Below are positions 28,298 through 36,704 of a stretch of 64,000 nt of DNA, one piece after another (position 1 is the stretch's first letter; every line of letters begins with the position of its first letter). The stretch is from Clostridium sp. GTDB lineage: Bacteria > Bacillota > Clostridia > Clostridiales > Clostridiaceae. Made by a program: the position numbers and the translations under genes. Location of the stretch: NCBI GenBank assembly GCA_022773025.1, contig JALEZF010000022.1, forward strand, positions 1 through 64,000, in the 5' to 3' direction. Under the pieces are notes generated by a model. The model saw only the letters and a list, made by a program, of their open reading frames with translations, was not told the DNA's origin and did no database searches.

Positions 28298-29509
28298 CTA
28301 AAGAATGTTTGTAAAGAGTGTTATTATTAATGAGTTGGAGAAATCTATTAAGAATGCTCCAACAACAGGTAAAACAAAGTATGCCATAGGTGATGGCCCG
28401 AATTTGGAAGTAACTGCATCCATATTAGCCATAGCATTTGGAGTAGCACCCATACCAAAACCACAGTGTCCAGCTGAAATTACAGCTGCATCGTAATCTT
28501 TTCCCATAAGTTTATATGTTATGAAATAAGAGAAAATACCCATTAACAATGCTTGTACAGCTAATAAGATTATTAATGGACCAGCAACTTCTTGAAGTTC
28601 CCAAAGTCTTAGGCTTATAAGGGCCATTGACAAGAATACATTTAAACCTATTGTACCAAGAGTGTCAGTACATTTTGTATTTATTTTAAATTTGCCTGTC
28701 TTTTCGCCAACGTTTACAATGATACATGCTATTATCATTGCATCTATGTATGAAGGTAATGTTATACCAAGTTTAGTAAAGATACTTTCAAGTATTGTTC
28801 CAAGTCCCATAGCTATAAAGATTATAGATAAGGTGTTAAATAAAGATTTTGTATCTATAACATCACCATTATCTTCTGCAGTTACATCTACTGCAGCTTC
28901 AAAAGATGCAGTATTAACAATTGAATTAGGGCATTGAAGTTTATTTTTCATTATTAATCTTCTACCGATTGGCCCACCTATTAAACTACCGCAGATAAGT
29001 CCAAAAGTAGCAGAGGCCATAGCAATTGTACTAGCTCCTACAAGACCGTAATTGTTTTCGAACAACGCCCCCCAAGTAGCACCCGTACCGTGTCCACCAG
29101 TCATAGTTACAGAACCAGCTATAAGTCCAAGTAATGGATTTGTGCCGATAGCTTTAGCTATTGTAACGCCTAATACATCTTGAAGAACAACTAAAGTGAT
29201 AGCAGCAATGAAAAATAATATAACTTTCTTTCCACCTGCTTTAATCATCTTAAAGCTTGCTCCAAGACCTATTGTAGTAAAGAATACTAACATAAATGGA
29301 TCTTGAAGAGTTGTATCAAGTTTTACAACTGCAACATTTGTTTGTCTAAGAATTAAGGTAAAAATTGCAAATACTAATCCCCCGATAACTGGAGAGGGAA
29401 TACAAAACTTTTCTAGGATAGATATTTTGCTTTTTAAAAAACTACCTAAAAAATACGCGCCAATGGCAATGGCAAGTGTTTGAATCATATTTAATTCAAG
29501 TGTCATCAT
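28298..29509 (-). CDS. gltS: Sodium/glutamate symporter, copy 1
   Basis: The 403-residue ESS-family transporter has about ten membrane segments in two inverted halves. Each half has a glycine-rich pore loop: MTGGHGTGATWGA and AGHCGFGMGATPNAMANMDAV. It imports L-glutamate with Na+. It is the nearest to the amidase of three tandem paralogs on the minus strand, and it lies close to the glutamate-fermentation genes, so it probably supplies the substrate. ATAGGAGGTATT precedes the ATG pair at 29509/29506. Confidence 0.95.
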   Translation of the reverse strand: MMTLELNMIQTLAIAIGAYFLGSFLKSKISILEKFCIPSPVIGGLVFAIFTLILRQTNVAVVKLDTTLQDPFMLVFFTTIGLGASFKMIKAGGKKVILFFIAAITLVVLQDVLGVTIAKAIGTNPLLGLIAGSVTMTGGHGTGATWGALFENNYGLVGASTIAMASATFGLICGSLIGGPIGRRLIMKNKLQCPNSIVNTASFEAAVDVTAEDNGDVIDTKSLFNTLSIIFIAMGLGTILESIFTKLGITLPSYIDAMIIACIIVNVGEKTGKFKINTKCTDTLGTIGLNVFLSMALISLRLWELQEVAGPLIILLAVQALLMGIFSYFITYKLMGKDYDAAVISAGHCGFGMGATPNAMANMDAVTSKFGPSPMAYFVLPVVGAFLIDFSNSLIITLFTNIL

Positions 29510-29526
29510 AATACCTCCTATTGTTA

Positions 29527-29576
29527 AAATTAAGTCTACGAAAAAGATTATATAATGAGAAGTAAAATTAAGACAA
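29527..29576 (-). promoter_or_regulatory. Promoter and start-site element of gltS copy 1
   Basis: On the minus strand TTGTCT (29576-29571) and TATAAT (29552-29547) are 18 bases apart. Seven bases after the -10 comes GTAGACTTAATTT (29539-29527), a sequence repeated at the same place before gltS copy 2 and, partly, copy 3. Confidence 0.65.
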
Positions 29577-29839
29577 ATTGAGATTTTACGGCAATAGACG
29601 TAAATAGCTACTTTTTTTGCAATATATCTCCGTTTTAAATCGTTTTTAGTAAAATCATTAAAAATAATAAAAAAAGTATGAATTTTGTAAAAAATAATAA
29701 AAAATAACGCGAAAAAGGAGATATTAAGAGTAAAAACGAGAAAAACTCAGAATATATCAGTATAAATCAAATAAATAACTAAATATGACTTAAAACGAGT
29801 GGAAATACTACATAAAAGATTAATATAAAATCTGTTAAA

Positions 29840-30088
29840 TGGTATAATATATTATGTAATATAGTAAGAGATGTGGAAAGCGAAAATTAATTGATACTTA
29901 TGTATATGTCTACAATATTTAAAATATTGTGATTTATAGGTTGAAAACACCTTAGAGATATGATATTCTATAAGTGGCAATGGACTTTTTACAATAGACC
30001 ATTTATTCAAAAGAAGAATTAGTATCTCCGTATTGTTAAAGGTGAATTAAGTCTACAAATTAATTTTTATTAATGATATTAAGATACT
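29840..30088. other. Gene-free stretch between gltS copies 1 and 2 with possible RNA structures
   Basis: No convincing coding frame is seen across 29577-30088. On the plus strand there is a TATAAT at 29842-29847 preceded by a weak TTAATA, then several hairpins (ACAATATTT/AAATATTGT; CTTAGAGATAT/ATATTCTATAAG; ATGGACT/AGACCAT; GATACT at 29893-29898 with AGTATC at 30021-30026), ending at the terminator at 30089. A small untranslated RNA is possible but unproven. A degenerate gltS-type leader is present on the minus strand at 30021-30056. Confidence 0.3.
30021..30056 (-). pseudogene. Relic of a gltS-type leader
   Basis: On the minus strand this reads GTAGACTTAATTC, then TTTAACAATA, then CGGAGATAC. 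The functional gltS copy 1 leader reads GTAGACTTAATTT, TTAACAATA, GGAGGTAT and then ATG. Both blocks are shared in order, but the TATAAT box, the GGAGG and the ATG are damaged here, and no gltS coding sequence follows. It looks like the remains of another gltS copy or its promoter. Confidence 0.5.
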
Positions 30089-30127
30089 AAAAAAGAGTTA
30101 TAGGATGCGCCCTATAACTCTTTTTTT
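30089..30127. terminator. Bidirectional terminator after gltS copy 2
   Basis: AGAGTTATAGG and CCTATAACTCT form a perfect 11-bp stem with a 6-base loop. A-run and T-run flanks give T-tails on both strands. It ends the minus-strand gltS copy 2 transcript and could end a plus-strand RNA from the gap on its left. Confidence 0.88.
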
Positions 30128-30141
30128 CTATTATATAAATA

Positions 30142-31338
30142 TTAAAGCATATTTACAAATGCAGTGATTACACCAAGATTCATAAAGTCAACTAAGAATG
30201 CACCAACTATTGGAATAACCAAATATGCCGTTGGTGATGGACCAAATCTTGAAGTTACAGCGTCCATGTTAGCCATGGCATTAGGTGTAGCTCCCATACC
30301 GAAACCACAATGTCCAGCAGCTAGAACTGCAGCATCGAAGTTCTTTCCACAAAGTTTGAATGTTACAAAATAAGCGAAAGCTGCCATCAATACTGTTTGA
30401 GCAAGTAAGATTATTAGTAATGGGCCAGCAACAGCTTTTAACTCCCAAAGCTTTAAGCTTATAAGAGCCATTGATAAGAATACACTTAACCCCATAGTTC
30501 CTAATATATCATTACACTCAGAATTAACCTTTAATTTGCTACCACCAACATTAATGATTATACAAGCTATAATCATTGAACCTATATATGAAGGCATTGT
30601 TAATCCAATATTTTCTAAACCTGCAACTACGATAGTACCAAGTCCCATACATATACACATTAATCCAAATGTATCGAACATAGATTTTAATGTTATTTTT
30701 GAAGCACTAGAGTCAGCAACATCAGCTGCAGCGCTTTCATGAGCTAAAACATCAGCTTCAGCTGGTTTTAATCCATTTTTCATGATTAACTTTCTTCCTA
30801 AAGGACCACCCATTAAGCTACCAGAAACAAGTCCGAATGTAGCAGCAGCCATAGTTATTGCCATAGCACCAGTTATCCCATAACTTTCTTCAAATACAAT
30901 GGCCCAGCTTCCACCAGTACCGTGACCACCAGTCATTGTAATTGAACCAGCCATTAATCCTAATAAAGGATTTTGTCCTAATACTTTAGCAAGACCTACA
31001 CCAAGTACATTTTGAAGAGTTAAAAGTACTGCAGTTAAGATTGAGAAAATTATAAGTAATTTTCCACCCTTCTTGATAACTTGGAAGTTAGCAGTAAGTC
31101 CAACGCTAGTAAAGAAGATTAACATACATGGATTTTGCAATGTTGTATCGAAAGATACAGTTAACAATCCAGCTTCTTTTAGAATTAAAGTTAAAATAGA
31201 GAAAATAAGTCCTCCAACAACAGGTGATGGAATACAGAACTTCTCAAGAAAGTTCACTTTCTTTTTTAGCCAGCTACCAAGATAGTAAGCTACGATAGCT
31301 AAAGCTAAGGTTTGGATCATGTCTAATTTTAATTCCAT
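30142..31338 (-). CDS. gltS: Sodium/glutamate symporter, copy 2
   Basis: The 398-residue paralog has the same ESS-family architecture. Pore loops read MTGGHGTGGSWAI and AGHCGFGMGATPNAMANMDAV. It differs from copies 1 and 3 mostly in the central hydrophilic region (EADVLAHESAAADVADSS). It has its own promoter and terminator, so the three copies are separate units, not one operon. ATAGGAGGTTTT precedes the ATG. Confidence 0.95.
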   Translation of the reverse strand: MELKLDMIQTLALAIVAYYLGSWLKKKVNFLEKFCIPSPVVGGLIFSILTLILKEAGLLTVSFDTTLQNPCMLIFFTSVGLTANFQVIKKGGKLLIIFSILTAVLLTLQNVLGVGLAKVLGQNPLLGLMAGSITMTGGHGTGGSWAIVFEESYGITGAMAITMAAATFGLVSGSLMGGPLGRKLIMKNGLKPAEADVLAHESAAADVADSSASKITLKSMFDTFGLMCICMGLGTIVVAGLENIGLTMPSYIGSMIIACIIINVGGSKLKVNSECNDILGTMGLSVFLSMALISLKLWELKAVAGPLLIILLAQTVLMAAFAYFVTFKLCGKNFDAAVLAAGHCGFGMGATPNAMANMDAVTSRFGPSPTAYLVIPIVGAFLVDFMNLGVITAFVNML

Positions 31339-31365
31339 TGATAAAACCTCCTATTATTAAATTAT

Positions 31366-31414
31366 AAATTAAGTCTACAATAGGATTATACAATGCAATG
31401 AAAACGTTGAACAA
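31366..31414 (-). promoter_or_regulatory. Promoter and start-site element of gltS copy 2
   Basis: On the minus strand TTGTTC (31414-31409) and TATAAT (31390-31385) are 18 bases apart. GTAGACTTAATTT (31378-31366) follows the -10 after six bases, at the predicted transcription start, identical to the element at gltS copy 1. Confidence 0.65.
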
Positions 31415-31541
31415 ATCTAAATATTCCAACAAAATCCTGTAATAGCTTGCGAATTCTCAATAATAATCCTATTTTGTCAGGTTTTGATAAAATTCTGAAA
31501 AACACTAGGGAAATAAATCAAATTTTTAAATTTGAAATAAT

Positions 31542-31575
31542 AAAAGAAGCTGCAAGAGGAGATGCAGCTTCTTTT
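31542..31575. terminator. Terminator after gltS copy 3
   Basis: AAAAGAAGCTGCA and TGCAGCTTCTTTT form a perfect 13-bp stem with an 8-base loop. On the minus strand it is followed by TTATTATTTC; it lies 41 bases beyond the gltS copy 3 stop. Confidence 0.85.
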
Positions 31576-31615
31576 AGAAATATATATAATAATAGGTTTT
31601 AAGAATGTTAACTTA

Positions 31616-32827
31616 TTAAATAAAGTTTGTAAATATAGTTATGGTTAATGAGTTTGCAAAGTCTACTAGGAAGGCACCTACAATTGGAAGAACTAAATAT
31701 GCCGTAGGTGAAGGTCCAAAAGTAGAGGTTACAGAATCCATATTAGCCATAGCATTTGGAGTAGCTCCTAGACCAAATCCACAGTGGCCAGCTGAAATAA
31801 CAGCTGCATCGTAGTCACGTCCTAGAACTCTAAATGTTACAAACATAGCATAAAGTGCCATCATTATAACTTGAGTGAATAATATTATTAGTAGAGGACC
31901 AGCAACAGCTTTTAATTCCCAAAGCTTTAAGCTTATAAGAGCCATGGATAAGAAAATGTTTAAAGCTGAGTTTCCTAAAATATCATTACAATCTAAATTA
32001 ATTTGGAACTTGCCAGTTTTCTCACCAATATTGGCTATAATAGCACCGATGATCATTGCACCGATATAGATAGGCATTGTAATTCCTATAGCTTTAAAGC
32101 TTTTTTCTATTATGGTTCCAATACCCATACAGATACAGATTATAGCCAAAGTATCAAACATAGTTTTGCTATTTATCTTAAATCTTTCAGAAGTAGCAGC
32201 TAAAACATCCTCTGTTAAATCTTCATTAGAACGTTTAAGATCTGCTTCAGCAGGTTTTAAGTTATTTTTTACGATAAGCTTTCTTCCTACAGGGCCACCG
32301 ATTAAGCTTCCACCTATAAGACCAAAGGTAGCAGCAGCCATAGTTATTGTATTTGCGGAAGTCATTCCAAATTGCTCTTCAAATACAACTGCCCATGTAG
32401 CACCAGTACCATGACCACCTGTCATTGTTACTGAACCAGCTATAAGTCCAAGTAAAGGATTAGTATCTAATATTTTGGTGATACCAATACCAACAAGGTC
32501 TTGTAATATTATTAATGCAAAACTTGCTAAGAAGAATATTACAACCCTTAAACCTCCCTTCTTTATAAGCTTCCAACTAGCAGTAAGTCCTATGCTAGTG
32601 AAGAATATTAACATACAAGGAGATTGGAGAGTAGTATCCAATTGAACTTGTCCAACACCTGTCTGACTAAAAATTAAATTTACTATTGCGAAAATAAGTC
32701 CTCCAATAACAGGGGCTGGGATACAGAATTTCTGGAAAATACTAATTTTCTTTTTTAGCCAAGAGCCAAGATAATAAGCACATACGGCTACAGTCAAAGT
32801 CTGGATCATGTCTAGTTTAATTCCCAT
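31616..32827 (-). CDS. gltS: Sodium/glutamate symporter, copy 3
   Basis: The 403-residue third paralog has pore loops MTGGHGTGATWAV and AGHCGFGLGATPNAMANMDSV. It begins MGIKLDMIQTLTVAVCAYYLGSWLKKK, close to copy 2. AAGGAGGAACAATT precedes the ATG. It is the copy closest to the glutamate mutase operon and is divergent from it across a gap of nearly 1 kb. Confidence 0.95.
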   Translation of the reverse strand: MGIKLDMIQTLTVAVCAYYLGSWLKKKISIFQKFCIPAPVIGGLIFAIVNLIFSQTGVGQVQLDTTLQSPCMLIFFTSIGLTASWKLIKKGGLRVVIFFLASFALIILQDLVGIGITKILDTNPLLGLIAGSVTMTGGHGTGATWAVVFEEQFGMTSANTITMAAATFGLIGGSLIGGPVGRKLIVKNNLKPAEADLKRSNEDLTEDVLAATSERFKINSKTMFDTLAIICICMGIGTIIEKSFKAIGITMPIYIGAMIIGAIIANIGEKTGKFQINLDCNDILGNSALNIFLSMALISLKLWELKAVAGPLLIILFTQVIMMALYAMFVTFRVLGRDYDAAVISAGHCGFGLGATPNAMANMDSVTSTFGPSPTAYLVLPIVGAFLVDFANSLTITIFTNFI

Positions 32828-32854
32828 TAATTGTTCCTCCTTTAAAAATATATA

Positions 32855-32901
32855 AATTAAGTTCTTAACTGAATTATACGAAGAGTTAAAAACATATACA
32901 A
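32855..32901 (-). promoter_or_regulatory. Promoter and start-site element of gltS copy 3
   Basis: On the minus strand TTGTAT (32901-32896) and TATAAT (32878-32873) are 17 bases apart. The start-site element is partly kept as AAGAACTTAATTT (versus GTAGACTTAATTT in the other two copies). Confidence 0.6.
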
Positions 32902-33731
32902 ACTTGAAAAAATGGCTAAAAAATACATTGGTCTCTCTCTCGATTACAAAAGCTTCAAATTACTACCGATTACGTATTTATTAAAAAAGTATAGTTATTT
33001 TTGATAAATTGTTAATATTACTGTGAAATATAGTAACATTAATATAAAATAAGTTAATGAAAAGTGGGAAAAAGTTTGAACAATGATGGTGATGTGGTAA
33101 GAAAAAATTGAAGATGAAGTAAATGGTTAGGTTAAATATGGTAAAGGCAATTGCGTAATAGGTTGTTACACTGAATTAACACATATAGATTAAGAATAAG
33201 GGCGAAACTTGGGGATATAGAATCATCAACTATTCTATAGAAATGATATAGGCAAAATCTAAAATTACAAAGAAAGATTAAGATTAAAAAAAGAAAATCT
33301 ATATAATGTATGATGTAAAATATGATTATTATGAAAATGTAGAGATTAATAAATTTAATATTATGTAGTGGAGTAAGAATATACCTCATATATGGTATAA
33401 ATAAACATATATAATACTAAAAAAAGTAAAAAAAAATAGGCCTATTTTGAGGATTAAGAGGCAAGTTGTAAATGGCACTCTTAATGAATTTATGTTAAAA
33501 GAATTTGAATAATTACGAATTAAATGAAAAATAATTAGGGTAAAAATAGAAAAATAGCTAAAGATGCAATAGCATAGGATGTAGGTAAACGGATACAATA
33601 GGGAATGTAGATGAAATAATTGTAATTTAATAAATAAATGGTAAGAATTTTGATAAAGTGATGCAAATTTGCGAGGATAATCAGAACAAATGTGACTATT
33701 TCATATATTTTAAAATTTTTTAAAAATACAA
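32902..33731. other. Long AT-rich gap with no supported gene
   Basis: About 830 bases between the gltS copy 3 promoter and the glm promoter hold no credible coding sequence: two short minus-strand frames (33132-33598) lack ribosome-binding sites and have compositions dominated by Ile, Phe, Leu and Tyr. One inverted repeat, TTAATATTACT/AGTAACATTAA, is at 33012-33042. I did not find a cobalamin riboswitch signature. Confidence 0.5.
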
Positions 33732-33760
33732 TTGAATGGAATTATTTCCTATGATATTAT
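33732..33760 (+). promoter_or_regulatory. Promoter of the gntR-glm operon
   Basis: TTGAAT and TATTAT are separated by 17 bases. The predicted start is near 33767, just before an 18-bp inverted repeat and the GntR-type gene. Confidence 0.7.
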
Positions 33761-33776
33761 AAAGAGGACAACAAAA

Positions 33777-33794
33777 GGACTAATCCATTAGACC
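33777..33794. promoter_or_regulatory. Probable operator of the gntR-glm operon
   Basis: GGACTAATCCATTAGACC is an 18-bp inverted repeat of form GGNCTAAT-NN-ATTAGNCC. It sits between the predicted transcription start and the ribosome-binding site of the GntR-type regulator gene, the position expected of an autoregulatory repressor site. Binding by the adjacent regulator is inferred. Confidence 0.6.
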
Positions 33795-33815
33795 AATTGC
33801 TAAAGGAGGAGTGCA

Positions 33816-34784
33816 ATGAACATAATTCTTACAAAAGGAAATGGACTACCTCTGTATTTGCAAGTAAAGAAGCAGATAATGAATCAGATACAAGTTGGAC
33901 TACTAAAAGTTGGACAAAAGATGCCTACTGAAAGAGAGCTTTCTGAAATATTAAAGGTTAGTAGAAATACAATAACATCTGCATATAAAGAATTAGAAAA
34001 AGAAGGTGTCCTAAAATCTTATCAAGGAAAAGGAACATTTGTAGCAGAAGAAAACAATACCTGGGAACAGAAAGAAAGCAGAGATAAGATAGTAAAATTT
34101 GTAGACTTAGGTTTTGAAGAAGCTCTAGAAAGCGGATTAGGAGTAGACGAATTTTTATCAATAGTTAAAGAAAGAGTTAGAGAAAAAATAGAACAAATGA
34201 GAAAGATTACTGCACTGTATGTGGAATGTAACATTGAGCAGTCAAGAACATTTGCTAAAGAACTAACTAAAAAAACAGATATGAATGTAATTCCTTTAAC
34301 AATAAATGATTTAAAAAAAATGGATATGGAAACAAGAAATAAATTAGAGACATGCCAAGTCATAATAACAACATTCAATCATGTGAATGAAGTGAAAGAG
34401 ATAACTAGAGATTTTGAAAAAGAAACTTTAGGTGTAGCAATAAATGCTGACTTAGGTACTATAGTGAAAATTGCTAGATATCGAGAGGGCACGAGATTCT
34501 CTTTATTCTCTATATCAGAGGAATTCATTTTTAAGATAAAAAGTGCATTAGAGAAATCGGGCTTAGGCCAAATTGATATAAATTATAGTAATACAACAGA
34601 CCCTGATGAAATATCAAGGGGAGTAGATAAATGTGATGTAATAATAGTATCACCGGGAAGATATAAAGATATAAAGAAATATAATAAGGACAATAAAGAA
34701 ATCATTGAATTCGTATACACTTTAAATGAAGGTTCAGTGAAAATCTTAAAATCAAAATTAGTAGAGTTAAATTATAAGAACTAA
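33816..34784 (+). CDS. GntR family transcriptional regulator
   Basis: The 322-residue protein has an N-terminal GntR winged helix (residues ~1-75: NGLPLYLQVKKQIMNQIQ; GQKMPTERELSEILKVSRNTITSAYKELEKEGVL; GKGTFVAEE). Its C-terminal ~220 residues do not resemble the common FadR, UTRA or aminotransferase effector domains that I recognise. It precedes glmS by 48 bp on the same strand, so it probably controls the glutamate-fermentation genes and its own expression. AAGGAGG precedes the ATG. Confidence 0.88.
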   Translation: MNIILTKGNGLPLYLQVKKQIMNQIQVGLLKVGQKMPTERELSEILKVSRNTITSAYKELEKEGVLKSYQGKGTFVAEENNTWEQKESRDKIVKFVDLGFEEALESGLGVDEFLSIVKERVREKIEQMRKITALYVECNIEQSRTFAKELTKKTDMNVIPLTINDLKKMDMETRNKLETCQVIITTFNHVNEVKEITRDFEKETLGVAINADLGTIVKIARYREGTRFSLFSISEEFIFKIKSALEKSGLGQIDINYSNTTDPDEISRGVDKCDVIIVSPGRYKDIKKYNKDNKEIIEFVYTLNEGSVKILKSKLVELNYKN

Positions 34785-34832
34785 TTTTTAGTTCTTAATA
34801 ATATAAAATTAAGTGTTAGGAGGCCCAATTTT

Positions 34833-35249
34833 ATGGAAAAGAAAAAAATAGTCCTAGGTGTAATAGGATCAGACTGCCACGCTGTAGGAAATAAAATTCT
34901 TGACTTTGCATTTACAGAAGCAGGTTTTGAGGTAATTAATATAGGAGTGTTATCACCTCAAGAAGACTTCATCAATGCTGCTAAAGAAACTAATGCAGAT
35001 GCTATAGTAGTATCTTCATTATATGGACAAGGGGAATTAGACTGCCAAGGAATGAGAGATAAATGTAATGAAGCTGGATTAGAAGGAATACTTCTATATG
35101 TAGGTGGAAACATAGTTGTTGGAAAGCAAGACTGGAATGAAGTGCACAAGAGATTCAAGGCAATGGGATTTGATAGAATTTATGCACCAGGAACACCAGC
35201 AGAAACTACAATAGCAGATTTAAAGAAAGATTTAAAGATAGAAGAATAA
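34833..35249 (+). CDS. glmS: Glutamate mutase sigma (B12-binding) subunit
   Basis: The 138-residue cobalamin-binding subunit has the base-off signature DxHxxG as [12 protein letters not shown], with D14, the cobalt-ligand H16 and G19. [15 protein letters not shown] and LYVGGN contribute the nucleotide-tail pocket. With GlmE it interconverts L-glutamate and (2S,3S)-3-methylaspartate using adenosylcobalamin. It is also called MutS or MamA. TAGGAGG precedes the ATG; glmL follows closely. Confidence 0.97.
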   Translation: MEKKKIVLGVIGSDCHAVGNKILDFAFTEAGFEVINIGVLSPQEDFINAAKETNADAIVVSSLYGQGELDCQGMRDKCNEAGLEGILLYVGGNIVVGKQDWNEVHKRFKAMGFDRIYAPGTPAETTIADLKKDLKIEE

Positions 35250-35277
35250 TTTGAAAAATCCAATAGGGGTGAGTAGT

Positions 35278-36666
35278 GTGAATGCATATTTATTAATAGA
35301 TTTTGGTAGTACCTATACTAAGCTCACAGCTGTGGACATAGATAATGAAGAAATCTTAGCAACTGCAAAAGATATAACCACAATTGAAAATGATATAATG
35401 ATTGGTTTTAATAAGGCCTATGAAAAACTTATGAAAGATCTTGAGGGCAAAGAAGTAAACTTTGTAAACAAGCTTGCATGCTCATCAGCAGCTGGCGGAC
35501 TTAAGATGATTGCAATAGGTTTGGTACCAGAACTTACAGCAGAAGCAGCTAAGAGAGCAGCTTTAGGTGCTGGAGCTAGAGTGTTAAAGACATATAGCTA
35601 TGAATTAACTGAATTTGAAATTGACGAAATAAAAAATAGCGATATAGATATAATTCTATTAGCTGGTGGTACAAATGGCGGAAACAAAGATTGTATAATC
35701 CATAATGCTAAGATGTTAGCAGAAAGTGGTTTGAAGATACCAGTTGTAGTAGCTGGAAACAAAGTTGCTAACGATTATATAAATAAAATGTTTAAAGAAG
35801 CTCAAATACCTTTTGCTATTACAGAAAATGTAATGCCTAAATTAAACACTTTAAACGTAGAACCTGCTAGAGAAGAAATTCGAAAGATTTTCATGGGCAG
35901 GATCGTTGATGCTAAAGGTTTAAACAATGCAGAAAGTTTTATAAATGGTATACTTATGCCAACTCCAGCAGCTGTTTTAAAGGCAGCAGAGGTTTTGAGC
36001 AAAGGTAGTGATACAGAAGAAGGTATTGGAGATTTGATTGTAGTAGATATAGGTGGAGCTACAACAGATATTCACTCTTTAGCAGATGGGGAACCATCAA
36101 AGCCAGGAGTAACATTCAGGGGACTTGAGGAGCCTTTTGCAAAGAGAACAGTAGAAGGAGACTTAGGTATGAGGTATTCCGCACTATCCCTATGGGAAGC
36201 TGCTGGAACTAGAAAAGTAAAGAAGTATCTCAAAGATAAGACAGTAAATATTGAGGAAAATTGCAAATATAGAGCTGATAATATAATGATGGTTCCAGAG
36301 ACCCAGGAAGAAATCGATTTTGATGAGGCTATGGCAAAAGTTGCTACAGACCTTGCATTAGAGAGACACTGTGGATATGTAGAACCAGCATATTCTCCAT
36401 GTGGAGTTATATATACTCAGTATGGTAAGGATTTATTAGGAGTTCGATATTTGATAGGAACAGGTGGAGTGCTTGTACACAGTAAGAATCCACAGGATAT
36501 TCTTAAAGCAGGGGTATATACTCCTGAAGGAATAAATTCACTTAAACCTCAAAGACCAAAATATTTACTTGATAAGACATATATATTATCTGCAATGGGG
36601 CTTTTAAGTTTTGAGCTTCCGGATGTAGCAGTTAGAATTATGAAAAAGTATTTATTAGAAGTATAG
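35278..36666 (+). CDS. glmL: Glutamate mutase reactivating/chaperone protein
   Basis: From GTG 35278 the product has 462 residues and begins MNAYLLIDFGSTYTKLTAVD, which agrees with my recollection of MutL length; AGGGGTGAG is upstream. It has an actin/Hsp70-like ATPase fold: phosphate loops DFGSTYTK and VVDIGGATTDIHS, and LLAGGTNGG. Proteins of this kind are thought to exchange damaged cobalamin on the mutase. It lies between glmS and glmE, the arrangement known from C. tetanomorphum and C. cochlearium. Confidence 0.93.
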   Translation: MNAYLLIDFGSTYTKLTAVDIDNEEILATAKDITTIENDIMIGFNKAYEKLMKDLEGKEVNFVNKLACSSAAGGLKMIAIGLVPELTAEAAKRAALGAGARVLKTYSYELTEFEIDEIKNSDIDIILLAGGTNGGNKDCIIHNAKMLAESGLKIPVVVAGNKVANDYINKMFKEAQIPFAITENVMPKLNTLNVEPAREEIRKIFMGRIVDAKGLNNAESFINGILMPTPAAVLKAAEVLSKGSDTEEGIGDLIVVDIGGATTDIHSLADGEPSKPGVTFRGLEEPFAKRTVEGDLGMRYSALSLWEAAGTRKVKKYLKDKTVNIEENCKYRADNIMMVPETQEEIDFDEAMAKVATDLALERHCGYVEPAYSPCGVIYTQYGKDLLGVRYLIGTGGVLVHSKNPQDILKAGVYTPEGINSLKPQRPKYLLDKTYILSAMGLLSFELPDVAVRIMKKYLLEV

Positions 36667-36704
36667 ATAACCTTAAATTATATTTGAAAGGTAGGTAGTT
36701 AATA

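Noticed and set aside
33132..33598. Two overlapping short minus-strand frames in the gap before the glm operon
   Set aside because: No ribosome-binding sites, residue content dominated by Ile, Leu, Phe and Tyr as expected for random AT-rich DNA, and no recognisable domain.
33600..34832. Possible cobalamin riboswitch ahead of the B12-dependent glutamate mutase genes
   Set aside because: I looked for a B12-box-like sequence and the surrounding stems and found none; only a promoter and an inverted repeat are visible.
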